Notes: generated from the sequence alone by a model not told the origin. A DNA stretch of 64,000 bases from Parcubacteria group bacterium LiPW_15 (GCA_007375645.1 VMER01000003.1:62001-126000), one strand, 5' to 3'; counted from the stretch's first letter, positions 15,075-23,950 are shown. Made by a program: numbers and translations.

Positions 15075-15096
15075 GCGGCGCCCGAAAGGGCGCCGC
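15075..15096 (+). terminator. Terminator of the orphan at 14725
   Basis: GCGGCGCCC-GAAA-GGGCGCCGC followed by TTTTCATTTT. Confidence 0.9.
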
Positions 15097-15112
15097 TTTT
15101 CATTTTGTACCC

Positions 15113-15140
15113 AAAACCCTTCGCAAAAGCGAAGGGTTTT
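15113..15140. terminator. Terminator of ppsA
   Basis: AAAACCCTTCGC-AAAA-GCGAAGGGTTTT with T/A runs both ways, between the plus-strand orphan and minus-strand ppsA. Confidence 0.8.
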
Positions 15141-15188
15141 TGTTCCTCTGAATGCTAAACGCTACATGCTGCGTGCTTCGTGATATTC

Positions 15189-17624
15189 CTACCTCCACCA
15201 GCTCCTCCGCTTCATCTTCGAAATCGCCAAACGAGTCTTAATGACAACATCGGGATTCAAAGACATGCTGTCGATTCCCCGCTCCACGAGGAATAGCGCG
15301 AAGTCTTCGTAATCGGATGGGGCTTGTCCGCAGATGCCGATATACTTTTTCTTCTTTTTACAGATAGAAATTATTTTCTCTACCAGCATCTTTACCGCCT
15401 CATTGTTTTCATTGGACACATGCCGGACAATTCCGGAGTCGCGATCCAACCCCAAAGTAAGCTGGGTTAAGTCGTTCGAACCGATAGACATTCCATCGAA
15501 TATCTTCAAAAAATCTTCCGCCAAGAGAACGTTTGAAGGAATCTCGCACATCACATATATTTTGAGCGTCTTGTCTTTCTTCCTGTCGAGTCCGTTTTCC
15601 TTCATGGTAGCCACCACTTTCTCCGCCTCTTCCACTGTCCGGCAGAAAGGTATCATCGGCACCACATTCGTAAGCCCCATCTCGTGTCTTACTTTTTTAA
15701 AAGCTTTGCACTCTAAGGCAAACGCAGGCTTGAATTTCGGGTCATAGTAGCGCGAAGCTCCGCGCCAGCCTATCATCGGATTCTCTTCTTCGGGCTCATA
15801 GAACTCCCCGCCCAAAAGCGTTCTGTATTCGTTGGTCTTGAAGTCGGAAAAACGCACAATAACCGGCTTCGGATAAAACGCCGCGCCTATTTGAGCGATT
15901 CCGTAAGCCAAATTATCAACATAGAAATCCGTTTTGCTTGTCCAGCCGACCACACGCTTATCGATTTCCCTGGCCACCGCACGCTGTTTCACATCGCCCT
16001 TCTTGAGTTTTGCATAATCCAAAAGAGAATTCGGATGAATGCCAATATCGGAGGCGATAATAAACTCTTCTCGCGCCAGACCCACTCCCTCGTTCGGAAT
16101 AAAAGATTTTTCAAACGCCATTCCCGGAGTCGCGATGTTCATCATTATCTTGACCGGCGGCTCGGGAATTTTCTTTGTATCGTGTTCCACTATTTGGAAT
16201 TTCTGTTCTCCCCTGAGGACCAAACCTTCCGTTCCGGTCGTGTCCACGGTTATTTTGTCTCCGGTTTTTAAAACCTTGGTCGCGTCGCCGCTTCCGACTA
16301 TCGCCGGAATCCCAAGTTCTCGCGAGACTATCGCCGCGTGCGAAGTCCTGCCTCCTTTGTCGGTGATAATCGCCGAAGCGATTTTCATTATCGGTTCCCA
16401 ATCCGGATCGGTCATATCCGTCACAAGGATTTCTCCTTTTTGAAACTCGCCCAGGTTCTTGGTGTCCATAATAACCCGGGCTTTTCCGGTCGCGATTTTC
16501 GAACCAACCGAAGCGCCTTTGACGATGACCTTCCCTTCGTCTTTCCTTATATATTCTCTAAGCACAGAATAATCGCGCATCGCGTGTATGGTCTCCGGCC
16601 TCGCTTGGACTATGAATAGGTCTCCGCTCTGTCCATCTTTAGCCCATTCGAGGTCCATCGGCGTCCACTTATGATTGTGCAAAGTGTAATGCGCCTCTAC
16701 CTCCCGGCCCCATTTGGCGAGGGTCATTATCTCCTCCTCCGAAAGCACAAAGCTTTCTTTTTCTTTTTCGCTGGTCGCTACTTTTTTAATTGTTCGGTTG
16801 GAATCCCGCTTGGAATCCGTGTAAACCATCTTCTGGAGCTTATCCCCCATCTTCTTTTTGATGATGGCCTTATGGTCCTTCATTGTCCCCTTGAAGACCA
16901 AATATTCGTCGGGGGTCACTTCGCCCTGCACGATAAGCTCGCCCAAGCCCCAGGTGGCGTTGATAAGCATGACTCCTTGGAAGCCGGATTCGGTGTCGAG
17001 CGAGAACATTACGCCCGAAGAACTAAGGTCGGAACGCACCATCTTTTGAATGCCGACTGACAAAGCAACATCAAAATGGGAAAAGCCCTTGTCCACACGA
17101 TAAGAAATTGCGCGGTTGGTAAAAAGCGAAGCCATTGCGGCCCGGGTCGCGGAAATAACCCTATCCGCTCCTTTGATGTGCAGGAATGTTTCATGCTCTC
17201 CGGCAAAAGATGCGCCGGGCAAGTCCTCCGCAGTCGCGGAAGAGCGCACCGCTACATCGGGATTGACTCCATATTCTTTTTCGAGTGCTTTATAGGCGCG
17301 CGCAATATCAAAACCCAGATCTTTCGGAAATTCCGTAGCTCTTATTTTTTCCCGAACCAGTTTTCCCCGCCTTGCCAAGTCTTTTAAATTCTTCGTGTCC
17401 AAACCCTCGAGCGTGTCCTTTATAAACTTTTTGAGTCCTGTTTTTTCCAAAAAATATCTGTAGGCCTCCGCGGTTACCGCGAACCCGCCGGGAATCCTAA
17501 CGCCTTTCGGTTTCACGTAGCGGATCATTTCCCCCAAAGAGGCGTTCTTGCCGCCCACGAGACCGACATCTTTGATAGTTATCTTCTCGAACGGAATGAT
17601 AAACTTATCTTTAAAAATTTTCAT
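15189..17624 (-). CDS. ppsA: Phosphoenolpyruvate synthase (pyruvate, water dikinase)
   Basis: Interconverts pyruvate + ATP and PEP + AMP + phosphate. The 811-aa protein has the N-terminal ATP-grasp domain (GGKNASLGEM; VRSSATAEDLPGASFAGEHETFL), the swivelling phosphohistidine domain with catalytic His in TDKGGRTSHAAIVSRELGIPA, and the C-terminal PEP/pyruvate barrel (FCRTVEEAEKV; GSNDLTQLTLGLDRDS; ICGQAPSDYEDF with the catalytic Cys). I used the MKIFKDKF start; longer readings have no homology. It has a separate promoter after the enolase terminator but continues the same metabolic theme as the upstream operon. Confidence 0.96.
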   Translation of the reverse strand: MKIFKDKFIIPFEKITIKDVGLVGGKNASLGEMIRYVKPKGVRIPGGFAVTAEAYRYFLEKTGLKKFIKDTLEGLDTKNLKDLARRGKLVREKIRATEFPKDLGFDIARAYKALEKEYGVNPDVAVRSSATAEDLPGASFAGEHETFLHIKGADRVISATRAAMASLFTNRAISYRVDKGFSHFDVALSVGIQKMVRSDLSSSGVMFSLDTESGFQGVMLINATWGLGELIVQGEVTPDEYLVFKGTMKDHKAIIKKKMGDKLQKMVYTDSKRDSNRTIKKVATSEKEKESFVLSEEEIMTLAKWGREVEAHYTLHNHKWTPMDLEWAKDGQSGDLFIVQARPETIHAMRDYSVLREYIRKDEGKVIVKGASVGSKIATGKARVIMDTKNLGEFQKGEILVTDMTDPDWEPIMKIASAIITDKGGRTSHAAIVSRELGIPAIVGSGDATKVLKTGDKITVDTTGTEGLVLRGEQKFQIVEHDTKKIPEPPVKIMMNIATPGMAFEKSFIPNEGVGLAREEFIIASDIGIHPNSLLDYAKLKKGDVKQRAVAREIDKRVVGWTSKTDFYVDNLAYGIAQIGAAFYPKPVIVRFSDFKTNEYRTLLGGEFYEPEEENPMIGWRGASRYYDPKFKPAFALECKAFKKVRHEMGLTNVVPMIPFCRTVEEAEKVVATMKENGLDRKKDKTLKIYVMCEIPSNVLLAEDFLKIFDGMSIGSNDLTQLTLGLDRDSGIVRHVSNENNEAVKMLVEKIISICKKKKKYIGICGQAPSDYEDFALFLVERGIDSMSLNPDVVIKTRLAISKMKRRSWWR

Positions 17625-17665
17625 TTTGTTTTTTAAACTACTCAAATTATAACACAAAAATAAAA

Positions 17666-17689
17666 CGCTCCGGCCTTTCGGTCGGAGCG
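17666..17689 (-). terminator. Terminator of the enolase operon
   Basis: CGCTCCGGCC-TTTC-GGTCGGAGCG; on the minus strand followed by TTTTATTTTT, then a TATAAT that probably belongs to ppsA. Confidence 0.85.
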
Positions 17690-17695
17690 GCATAA

Positions 17696-18928
17696 TTACT
17701 GTTGACCCACAATCTCCAAAAGCCGGTTGTATTTAACCAGCCTCTCCGTCTTACTCGGCGCACCGGACTTAAGCGCAAAGGCGCCGTAGGCAAAAGCCAG
17801 ATCGGCTATGAAATCGTCTTTGGTTTCTCCGGAGCGGTGGCTCACCACGCATTCAATGTTTGCCGCTCGAGCCATCTTCATAGTCTCAATAGTTTCGGTT
17901 AATGTACCTATCTGATTCAGTTTAATAATTATTCCGGAAATTGACTTCATTTCTATCGCCTTTTTTAAAAGCGCGGGGTTGGTCACCGTAAGGTCATCGC
18001 CTATCACGATAACTTTTCCGTCGTTCAATCGGGCGAAATCTTCAAAGGACTCCTCCATAAACGGGTCTTCCATGGAAAGCATCGGAAACTGTGCACAAAT
18101 CTCGTGATAAAGATTCAAAAGCTCCTCAGTATTTGAGCTCCTCCCTCCGAAATTATATTTTCCATCTTTAAAAAACGAGGTAGCGGCGACATCCAAAGAT
18201 AATTTTATTTTATCCTGCAGTCCCAGATTTTTTGCGGCCGTGAACAAAATATTTAACGGCTCTTTTACGTCCGCAATATCCGGCGCAAAGCCCCCTTCAT
18301 CCCCGAAATTTGTAAAGGTGGGTCCGTATTTTTCTTTAATAAGACGTCCGGCTTCGTGCATAATCTGCACGCCTATCCGCAAAGCTTCTTCTACGCTTTC
18401 CGTCTGCGGGACGAGCAGGTATTCCTGAAAGGCGAGTTTGGAGTGCGCGTGAAGCCCTCCGTTTATCAGATTCATAAACAAATATGGAACCTTGCGTGAA
18501 GGCGAAACATCAGCCAGGTCGCGTAAATGCATATACACCGGAACGTTCTTAAGCACGGCGGCGGCTTTAGCTGAAGCGACGCTTACCCCCAAAATGGCAT
18601 TCGCCCCGAGTTTGGATTTATTCGGCGTTCCGTCCAATTCCAATAGCCGTTTGTCGATTCCCGCCTGATCAGTCACGTCAAAGTTCAAAAGCGCCGGAGC
18701 GATTATCTCGTTTACATTCTGAAGAGCTTTTAGGACGCCTCTGCCATTGAGCCTCGCGGGGTCGCCATCCCGAAGCTCTAAAGCCTCGTGCGCGCCGGTC
18801 GAGGCGCCAGAAGGAACGTCAAAGATGCCTTTCGAATTTTCGCCGGCTGTCACCTCTATAGAAATCGTGGGTACCCCTCGCGAGTCTAAAATCTCTTTGG
18901 CTTCAATTTTTCTAATGCCCGTCGTCAT
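17696..18928 (-). CDS. eno: Enolase
   Basis: Converts 2-phosphoglycerate to PEP. Visible motifs: ILDSRGVPTISIEV, PSGASTGAHEALELRDGD, LMNLINGGLHAHSKLAFQEYL, FGDEGGFAPDI, SMEDPFMEESFEDFARL, VIGDDLTVTNP, IIIKLNQIGTLTETIE (catalytic Lys) and VVSHRSGETKDDFIADLA. At 410 aa it is slightly short against the usual 430 but complete. Its ATG overlaps the stop of the preceding small membrane gene by 4 bases, so translation is coupled. It is the last gene of a four-gene operon running from the 2-hydroxyacid dehydrogenase. Confidence 0.97.
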   Translation of the reverse strand: MTTGIRKIEAKEILDSRGVPTISIEVTAGENSKGIFDVPSGASTGAHEALELRDGDPARLNGRGVLKALQNVNEIIAPALLNFDVTDQAGIDKRLLELDGTPNKSKLGANAILGVSVASAKAAAVLKNVPVYMHLRDLADVSPSRKVPYLFMNLINGGLHAHSKLAFQEYLLVPQTESVEEALRIGVQIMHEAGRLIKEKYGPTFTNFGDEGGFAPDIADVKEPLNILFTAAKNLGLQDKIKLSLDVAATSFFKDGKYNFGGRSSNTEELLNLYHEICAQFPMLSMEDPFMEESFEDFARLNDGKVIVIGDDLTVTNPALLKKAIEMKSISGIIIKLNQIGTLTETIETMKMARAANIECVVSHRSGETKDDFIADLAFAYGAFALKSGAPSKTERLVKYNRLLEIVGQQ

Positions 18929-19167
18929 TGTGATAATGAAATTATTAGAGACACTATCGCTATAACAGCCCAGACAAGGTTCAATACGACCGGCTGCCAG
19001 TCTTTGTCATTCAACGCGTCAACGCCAACGCCCATCGCGCCGGTAAGATTCAAGAGTTGATAAATTATTGACCTGGCCTCGAGCATTCCAAAGTTCAATA
19101 GCGCGTAAGCGCCGAGAATTGCCGCTACTCCATACCAACCGAAAATATTTATGATTTTACGCTTCAC
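18925..19167 (-). CDS. CBU_0592-like small membrane protein, 80 aa
   Basis: Three hydrophobic segments in 80 residues (WYGVAAILGAYALLNFG; SIIYQLLNLTGAMGVGVDAL; VVLNLVWAVIAIVSLIISL) match the layout of the CBU_0592 family of small membrane proteins, function unknown. The likely start is GTG. It overlaps eno by 4 bases (ATGA) and follows the glycerate kinase gene. Why a membrane protein sits inside a glycolytic operon is not clear. Confidence 0.7.
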   Translation of the reverse strand: MKRKIINIFGWYGVAAILGAYALLNFGMLEARSIIYQLLNLTGAMGVGVDALNDKDWQPVVLNLVWAVIAIVSLIISLSQ

Positions 19168-19190
19168 CCTGTTTGGAAATTAGTTGGGTA

Positions 19191-20465
19191 TTAGGATTTT
19201 TTTAATAAGATCATCAGGTCGGAAATATTGGCACCGGTCGGACCGGTCTTGATAAGCGAGTTGGTCTGTTCTAGCGGCGGAATCGCGTCGTAGTCGCCCA
19301 GATATTTATCTATATCCAAATTCAGTTCTTTAATCTTCGCGAAAGTTCCAGCGTCCACCAAGCCCCCCGCAAAGTCGCAGTTGTCCCTTCCGTCGGACGC
19401 GAGAGCGATGAATTCCATTCCCGGCGTCATATGCTTCGCGGCCTCCACCGCCAAAAACAGGTTCCTACCGCCGGAACCGCCCTTCTTGTCTATCTTTAAA
19501 GATGTTTCCCCCGCCGCCAAAGACACGTCGTACCCCCCTAGTCCCGCTATCAATTTTTCCGTGGAGACTTTGGCGTCATCATAAAGCTCGGCTGAAACGA
19601 TATTCGCCCGAAGACCGAAGTCTTCCGCGCGCTTCCGCATTGCGGCAAGAGCCAATTCATTTGAAACTAAAGTAACGTTTTTAACTTTTTCAAAAAATCT
19701 GTCATCTTTTGGAGTTTCAATGAATTCGAATTCTTTGTCATCTATTCCGTATTTTTTTAACACATCCCGCGCGTACTCCGCCGTGCTTTCATCTTTAAAA
19801 GTCGGACCGGAAGCCACTGTCTCGTCGTGTCCGCCAGGAACGTCGGAGAATATCAATCCCACGATAGTCGCTGGATAAAAAAGCTTGGCGAGCCCCCCGC
19901 CCTTCAGGAAGGAAAGGTGTTTGCGGACCAGATTTAATTCTTGAATGCTCGCGCCAGTCGGTAGAAACTTTTCGTAAAGCCTTGCGTTCTGCTCGCACTC
20001 GCTCTCCGGATAACAAAGCAAAGCGGAGCCTCCGCCGGAGACGACAACAATGACCATATCTTTTTCCGTTATGCCCGTCGCCAAATCCACGATGTGCTTC
20101 GTGGCCTCAACGTTTTGAGGCGTGGGCCTCGGATGGGTGCCCACGAGGTTTTCGATAAATTCGCACTTGCCGACGGAGATATCGATAACCGCACCGCCCG
20201 TTATCTTGTTTCCCAAAACTTTTTCGAGCGCCCCGGCGGCAACGCAGGAAGCCTTACCGAAACCGATTACTTTTATGGATTTAAATTTCGAGAGATCAAA
20301 CTCTTCGTCTTTAATATGTAAAATGTCGCCGTGAATTTTTATGGAATTCAAAACAACCCGCTCCGTGTCTATGGCTTCAAGCCCCGCGTCCGCAATATTT
20401 AGCGCCAGTTCTCTTGCCGGGGTTGTGGCAAGCTCCGGTGCATTCTTTATCCACTTGAAGTTCAT
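19191..20465 (-). CDS. Glycerate 2-kinase (GckA/MOFRL family)
   Basis: Phosphorylates glycerate, in this family normally giving 2-phosphoglycerate, the enolase substrate. The 424-aa protein has the N-terminal DUF4147 domain (KSIKVIGFGKASCVAAGALEKVL; VIVVVSGGGSALLCYPE; VRKHLSFLKGGGLAKLFYPA) and the C-terminal MOFRL domain (AAGETSLKIDKKGGSGGRNLFLA; ASDGRDNCDFAGGLVD). It starts 9 bases after the dehydrogenase stop and shares its transcript, consistent with a hydroxypyruvate/glycerate to 2-phosphoglycerate to PEP route. Confidence 0.9.
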   Translation of the reverse strand: MNFKWIKNAPELATTPARELALNIADAGLEAIDTERVVLNSIKIHGDILHIKDEEFDLSKFKSIKVIGFGKASCVAAGALEKVLGNKITGGAVIDISVGKCEFIENLVGTHPRPTPQNVEATKHIVDLATGITEKDMVIVVVSGGGSALLCYPESECEQNARLYEKFLPTGASIQELNLVRKHLSFLKGGGLAKLFYPATIVGLIFSDVPGGHDETVASGPTFKDESTAEYARDVLKKYGIDDKEFEFIETPKDDRFFEKVKNVTLVSNELALAAMRKRAEDFGLRANIVSAELYDDAKVSTEKLIAGLGGYDVSLAAGETSLKIDKKGGSGGRNLFLAVEAAKHMTPGMEFIALASDGRDNCDFAGGLVDAGTFAKIKELNLDIDKYLGDYDAIPPLEQTNSLIKTGPTGANISDLMILLKKS

Positions 20466-20474
20466 CGGGTAAAA

Positions 20475-21473
20475 TTATTTGAGCAAATTTATCGGATTTC
20501 CGGCCGCAAACGCCTTAATAGTTTCGGCGGTGGTCGCCAAAATCTCCCCCACACCCTCCCTGGTATCAAAAGCGATGTGCGGCGTCAGTATCACATTCGG
20601 CATGTCCATCAGCACATGGTTTTCGTAAAGAGTTTTGTAGTCCGTCATTTCCACCCCTCCCCGCAAAAGTTTGTCCTCGTCTTTAAGCTGGCGCTCACTT
20701 TCCAAAACATCCAGTCCGGCTCCGGCAATATCGCCCCTCTCCAGGGCGCGGATAAGCGCGTCGGTTTCCACCAATTCCCCGCGCGCGGTATTTATGAGAT
20801 ACGAGTCCTTTTTCATCCAATCGATATTCTTGTTGTTGATAAGATGATGGCTTTTTTCGTTGTAAGGCGCGTGAAGAGTCAAAATATCCGCCGCGCGCAT
20901 TACCGCCTCAAGTTCTGCGTATTCGAAATTCTGTTCTTTCGCAAAATTAAGATCCGGGAACACATCGTAGGCCAGAACCTTCATTCCGAATCCGTTCGCG
21001 ATCTTTATAACGTTCTTCCCGATGCGTCCTGTGCCGATAACACCCAAGGTTTTCCCGAAAAGTTCAAAGCCTTCCATTCCCTCCGTCCCCATCTCTCCCT
21101 CCAAAACGTTATGTCGGGCGGCAAAAACTTTGCGGGAAAGGTTGAGCATTAAGGCAAAAGCGAACTCAGCCACAGTGTGCGCTCCATAACCGGGAACGTT
21201 GGCCGCCAACTTTCCGCCGTCTTTTATGGCCGGAATGTCCAAATGATCGAAACCCGTAGACCTGGTTTGTATCATTTTTGCGCTTGGCAAAAGGTCTAAG
21301 ATTTCTTTTCTGACCGGGGAGTTGATAAAAACCGAGACGACCTCGCTCTCCCCGGCGAGCTTAGCGGTTTCCGGAGTTAATTTTTCAGAATAAAATCCAA
21401 GCTCATGATCCGCAAGAAGCGCGGTGAGAATATTTTTTTCCGATTCCGTAGTCTCAAAAAAAGTTATCTTCAT
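20475..21473 (-). CDS. D-isomer-specific 2-hydroxyacid dehydrogenase
   Basis: NAD-dependent reductase of 2-oxoacids. Motifs: substrate-side TRSTGFDHLDIPA, Rossmann GVIGTGRIGKNVIKIANGFG, NTARGELVETDAL with catalytic Arg, and TPHIAFDTREG with catalytic His; the acidic residue of the relay is in LDVLESE. Sequence style is like D-lactate dehydrogenases, but the operon partner glycerate kinase also fits hydroxypyruvate/glyoxylate reductase; the substrate is unresolved. The start MKITFFETT was chosen because an extended -10 (TGCTATAAT) ends 7 nt before it, giving a leaderless mRNA. First gene of the eno operon. Confidence 0.88.
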   Translation of the reverse strand: MKITFFETTESEKNILTALLADHELGFYSEKLTPETAKLAGESEVVSVFINSPVRKEILDLLPSAKMIQTRSTGFDHLDIPAIKDGGKLAANVPGYGAHTVAEFAFALMLNLSRKVFAARHNVLEGEMGTEGMEGFELFGKTLGVIGTGRIGKNVIKIANGFGMKVLAYDVFPDLNFAKEQNFEYAELEAVMRAADILTLHAPYNEKSHHLINNKNIDWMKKDSYLINTARGELVETDALIRALERGDIAGAGLDVLESERQLKDEDKLLRGGVEMTDYKTLYENHVLMDMPNVILTPHIAFDTREGVGEILATTAETIKAFAAGNPINLLK

Positions 21474-21523
21474 CTCTTTAATTATAGCACCGCTCAAACC
21501 CTTTTGCTTCTAGATTCTATTTT

Positions 21524-22597
21524 TCACTCCAGTTTTTCTATCTTCACTCCAATCAACCGAATAGCTTTGTGCTTCGGATTCTCGCGCTTGTCCAAAAAGG
21601 GCAAAAATAACTTCAGTGCCTCAAAGTTCAGCGTGCCAGAATCGGAGGCCGGTTCGGCAAGCGTGCGTGCGCGGGTCTTAGTGTCGAAATCCGAGAATCG
21701 CACGGTTATACCGATGGTCCGGTAGGTTTTAAACTCGCTGCGGTTAAGCCTCCCGATGACGTCTTCGGCCAGCTCTTTTATCCGCTCCACTATAAAATTA
21801 GCGTCTCGCCTGTCTTCATGAAATGTCTCTTGCTCGCCGATGGACTTGACCTCGTAATCATTACTAACCGGCGAGTCCGATTCCCCGCGCGCCTTGCGAT
21901 AAAGATCTTCACCCCACTTTCCCATCAACTCTTTTGTTTTCGCGAGGGGCAAGGTTTTCAAATCTTTTATCGTTCGAATCCCGAGTTTGTTTAGCATGAT
22001 TTCCGTCTTCGGCCCGATACCCGGGATCTTGCGGATATTCAAAGGCTCCATAAAACTTTCCGCTTCTTCCGGAAGAACAATAGTTAGTCCGTCCGGTTTT
22101 TGCATGTCGGAAGCAATCTTTGCGATAAGCTTGTTTGGCCCCAGGCCTATTGAGCAAGTTAGCCTTTCTCTGTCTTTCACCGCTTTTTTTATTTTCCTAC
22201 AAAGCTCTTCCGCTTTTTTAAATGTCTTAGAAAAAGAAAGGTCGATGTATGCCTCATCAACACTTGCTTCTTCGACGAGCGGAGCGAATTCGCGGACTAT
22301 CGCCATTATTTCTTCCGAGACGGCGCTGTATTTTCCCATGTGTCCGCCGGTAAAAACTGCTCCCGGCAGGCCTTTCTTTTTAGCCTCCTCCGAAAGACGC
22401 CAGGCGGCGGAGATGGGCAGGGCGGAGTGGATGCCGTATTTTCTTGCGGCGTAGTTGGCGGTAGAAACCACTCCCCGCCCCTTTCCGCCCTCCGGATCGG
22501 AACCGACCACAATAGGCCTGCCCTTAAAGCGCGGATTGTCCCGCTCCTCGATGGCAGCGAAGAAAGCGTCCATGTCTAAGTGAGCGACAATTCTCAT
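21524..22597 (-). CDS. dinB: DNA polymerase IV (Y family)
   Basis: Error-prone translesion polymerase. Motifs: HLDMDAFFAAIEERDNP (metal Asp), GRPIVVGSDPEGGKGRGVVSTANYAARKYGI, EEASVDEAYIDLS (second metal Asp-Glu), CSIGLGPNKLIAKIASDMQKPDG, helix-hairpin-helix KIPGIGPKTEIMLNKLGI, then the little-finger domain. At 357 aa it is full length. TAGAAT ends exactly 6 nt before the ATG, so the transcript is predicted leaderless. No LexA-type operator recognised. Confidence 0.95.
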   Translation of the reverse strand: MRIVAHLDMDAFFAAIEERDNPRFKGRPIVVGSDPEGGKGRGVVSTANYAARKYGIHSALPISAAWRLSEEAKKKGLPGAVFTGGHMGKYSAVSEEIMAIVREFAPLVEEASVDEAYIDLSFSKTFKKAEELCRKIKKAVKDRERLTCSIGLGPNKLIAKIASDMQKPDGLTIVLPEEAESFMEPLNIRKIPGIGPKTEIMLNKLGIRTIKDLKTLPLAKTKELMGKWGEDLYRKARGESDSPVSNDYEVKSIGEQETFHEDRRDANFIVERIKELAEDVIGRLNRSEFKTYRTIGITVRFSDFDTKTRARTLAEPASDSGTLNFEALKLFLPFLDKRENPKHKAIRLIGVKIEKLE

Positions 22598-22621
22598 AGC
22601 CCAATTCTACTACAAAAAGAA

Positions 22622-22642
22622 AACGGCCCCGGAGGGCCGCAT
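22622..22642 (-). terminator. Terminator of the gene at 22653
   Basis: Minus-strand GCGGCCC-TCC-GGGGCCGTTTTCTTTTT, 10 bases after the stop. Confidence 0.8.
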
Positions 22643-22652
22643 CTTTACTCGT

Positions 22653-23225
22653 CTAGCGAGCAAATTCCAGAGTCGAAAGCACGGACCTAACAGTTGCAGC
22701 ATCATCTCCAAAAAGCGGGCGAGGGTCGAACGAAGAATTTACGTCGCCAACCTTAAGATTGGCAATCAATAGATAGAACTTAAATCCTTTTCTCCAGGTG
22801 CTGTTGCCATAGAATTCATATTTTGCGGAACACGTACTTTGTTCGCACCCGATGCCGGCCCATTCCAGCCCGCTCTCATTTCCGATAGAAATGTTCTTCA
22901 ATACCTCTGCGGCTTTTGGAGCATTAAGGTTGCTCGCCACGGTGCGATCATACTCACCGCGCATCTCATCAATCGTATAATCTTTCGCCACTGGGTTTAT
23001 ATCTTCCACTCCGAAAACAGCGGCATAACCGTTCTCGGTGACGAATCGAAGAACGTCGCCATTAATATCCCAGGTGGGCGGATATTTGAGCTCGAATCCG
23101 TATTTTGAGTTTACATACGTACGTTCGTCTGCGCCCATTTCGTTAAGAGCCAGATACACTGCTACGCCGATAACCGCGACCACGCCAATAATTAAGAATA
23201 TATTGACGGAACCTTTGTTTTTCAT
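22653..23225 (-). CDS. Membrane-anchored protein, PsbP-like fold suspected, 190 aa
   Basis: MKNKGSVNIFLIIGVVAVIGVAVYLAL is an N-terminal anchor that recurs at 36632 in this window. The exported part begins YVNSKYGFELKYPPTWDI, a phrase typical of PsbP/DUF1795-like or lipoprotein-type domains in Patescibacteria. A cysteine pair occurs in GCEQSTC. CATACT ends 6 nt before the ATG, so it should be leaderless. Function unknown. Confidence 0.75.
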   Translation of the reverse strand: MKNKGSVNIFLIIGVVAVIGVAVYLALNEMGADERTYVNSKYGFELKYPPTWDINGDVLRFVTENGYAAVFGVEDINPVAKDYTIDEMRGEYDRTVASNLNAPKAAEVLKNISIGNESGLEWAGIGCEQSTCSAKYEFYGNSTWRKGFKFYLLIANLKVGDVNSSFDPRPLFGDDAATVRSVLSTLEFAR

Positions 23226-23268
23226 AAGTTAAGTATGGAACCTTATCTTCAAAAAGCAATTCGCTCTA

Positions 23269-23279
23269 TGTGCCCGGGG
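23269..23279. repeat. Copy of the tRNA-Leu 3' end (possible att site, distal)
   Basis: TGTGCCCGGGG repeats the sequence at 23867-23877, which is the 3' end of tRNA-Leu. The bases that follow (TGGAAGTCGACCCCG) look like a decayed T-arm. The two copies bracket the gene 23310-23864. Confidence 0.45.
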
Positions 23280-23309
23280 TGGAAGTCGACCCCGTACTTG
23301 CGCTAACTC

Positions 23310-23864
23310 TCAACTCGCCGGTTCCAATTCATCAAGATATTTTTCCGTGTCGGGGGTCTTCCCAGCAGCCAAAGAATCCTCTATATACTTTTTTATTTCG
23401 TCTAATTTTTTCTTGTCTACAAAATAAACTAGCACTCCGTTTTCGGTCATAGCGTCCAGGGCAGAATCAAAGCGTTCCGTCTCTATGGGGCGGACATCGC
23501 TTGTCGCATGCCATTCGCTGCGCCTCATCCCCCTGGACTCATCGCATTCAAATTTGTCTCCCGGAAGGGTGTATATAATACCGCCCTTATCGCTGTCCCT
23601 GAATCTCTTTTCATCAGAGATAAGGATGTAGTATCTACCGCCCACTCTGCCCCTAATACTCCATGAATCATCAGGTCTGGGCCCGAGAAATGTAGCTGCA
23701 AATCCTTTATCTGGGGTTGCGAACAAAAGCTTTCCTTCTTGAAACCCGCGAGTCCGTTTATCATCCGGACTCAAAATTTCCAGATCTTCGGCCTGAGTGC
23801 CGTGATATAGAAATTCAGGTTTTTCCTTTTTAGGCTCTTTTTCTTGGCTCGTTTCTTTTATCAT
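23310..23864 (-). CDS. Uncharacterised protein with a YHGT motif, 184 aa, directly behind tRNA-Leu
   Basis: The start MIKETSQEKEPKKEKPEFLYHGTQAEDLEIL was chosen; longer readings enter the tRNA gene. After a charged N-terminus (about residues 1-17) comes FLYHGTQ, then KLLFATPDKGFAATFLG, an arrangement reminiscent of ADP-ribosyltransferase-like folds (HGT ... ATP-x-x-x-A), but this is a weak resemblance. The C-terminus is a lysine/glutamate helix. The ATG lies 4 bases after the tRNA-Leu 3' end, so its mRNA probably arises by tRNA 3' processing or read-through. Flanking direct repeats suggest insertion at the tRNA. Confidence 0.7.
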   Translation of the reverse strand: MIKETSQEKEPKKEKPEFLYHGTQAEDLEILSPDDKRTRGFQEGKLLFATPDKGFAATFLGPRPDDSWSIRGRVGGRYYILISDEKRFRDSDKGGIIYTLPGDKFECDESRGMRRSEWHATSDVRPIETERFDSALDAMTENGVLVYFVDKKKLDEIKKYIEDSLAAGKTPDTEKYLDELEPAS

Positions 23865-23868
23865 TCTG

Positions 23869-23950
23869 TGCCCGGGGCCGGACTCGAACCGGCACGCCTT
23901 TCGGCGCATCATCTTAAGTGATGTGCGGCTGCCAATTACGCCACCCGGGC
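23869..23950 (-). tRNA. tRNA-Leu(UAA)
   Basis: Seven-pair acceptor GCCCGGG/CCCGGGC, anticodon loop CTTAAGA within CATCA/TGATG, a long class II variable arm (CGCC-GAAA-GGCG), T-loop TTCGAGT and discriminator A. CCA is not encoded. Confidence 0.95.

Noticed and set aside
14514..15103. Minus-strand frames opposite the orphan at 14725
   Set aside because: They lack SD and promoter signals and overlap the leader structure, whereas the plus-strand gene has all signals.
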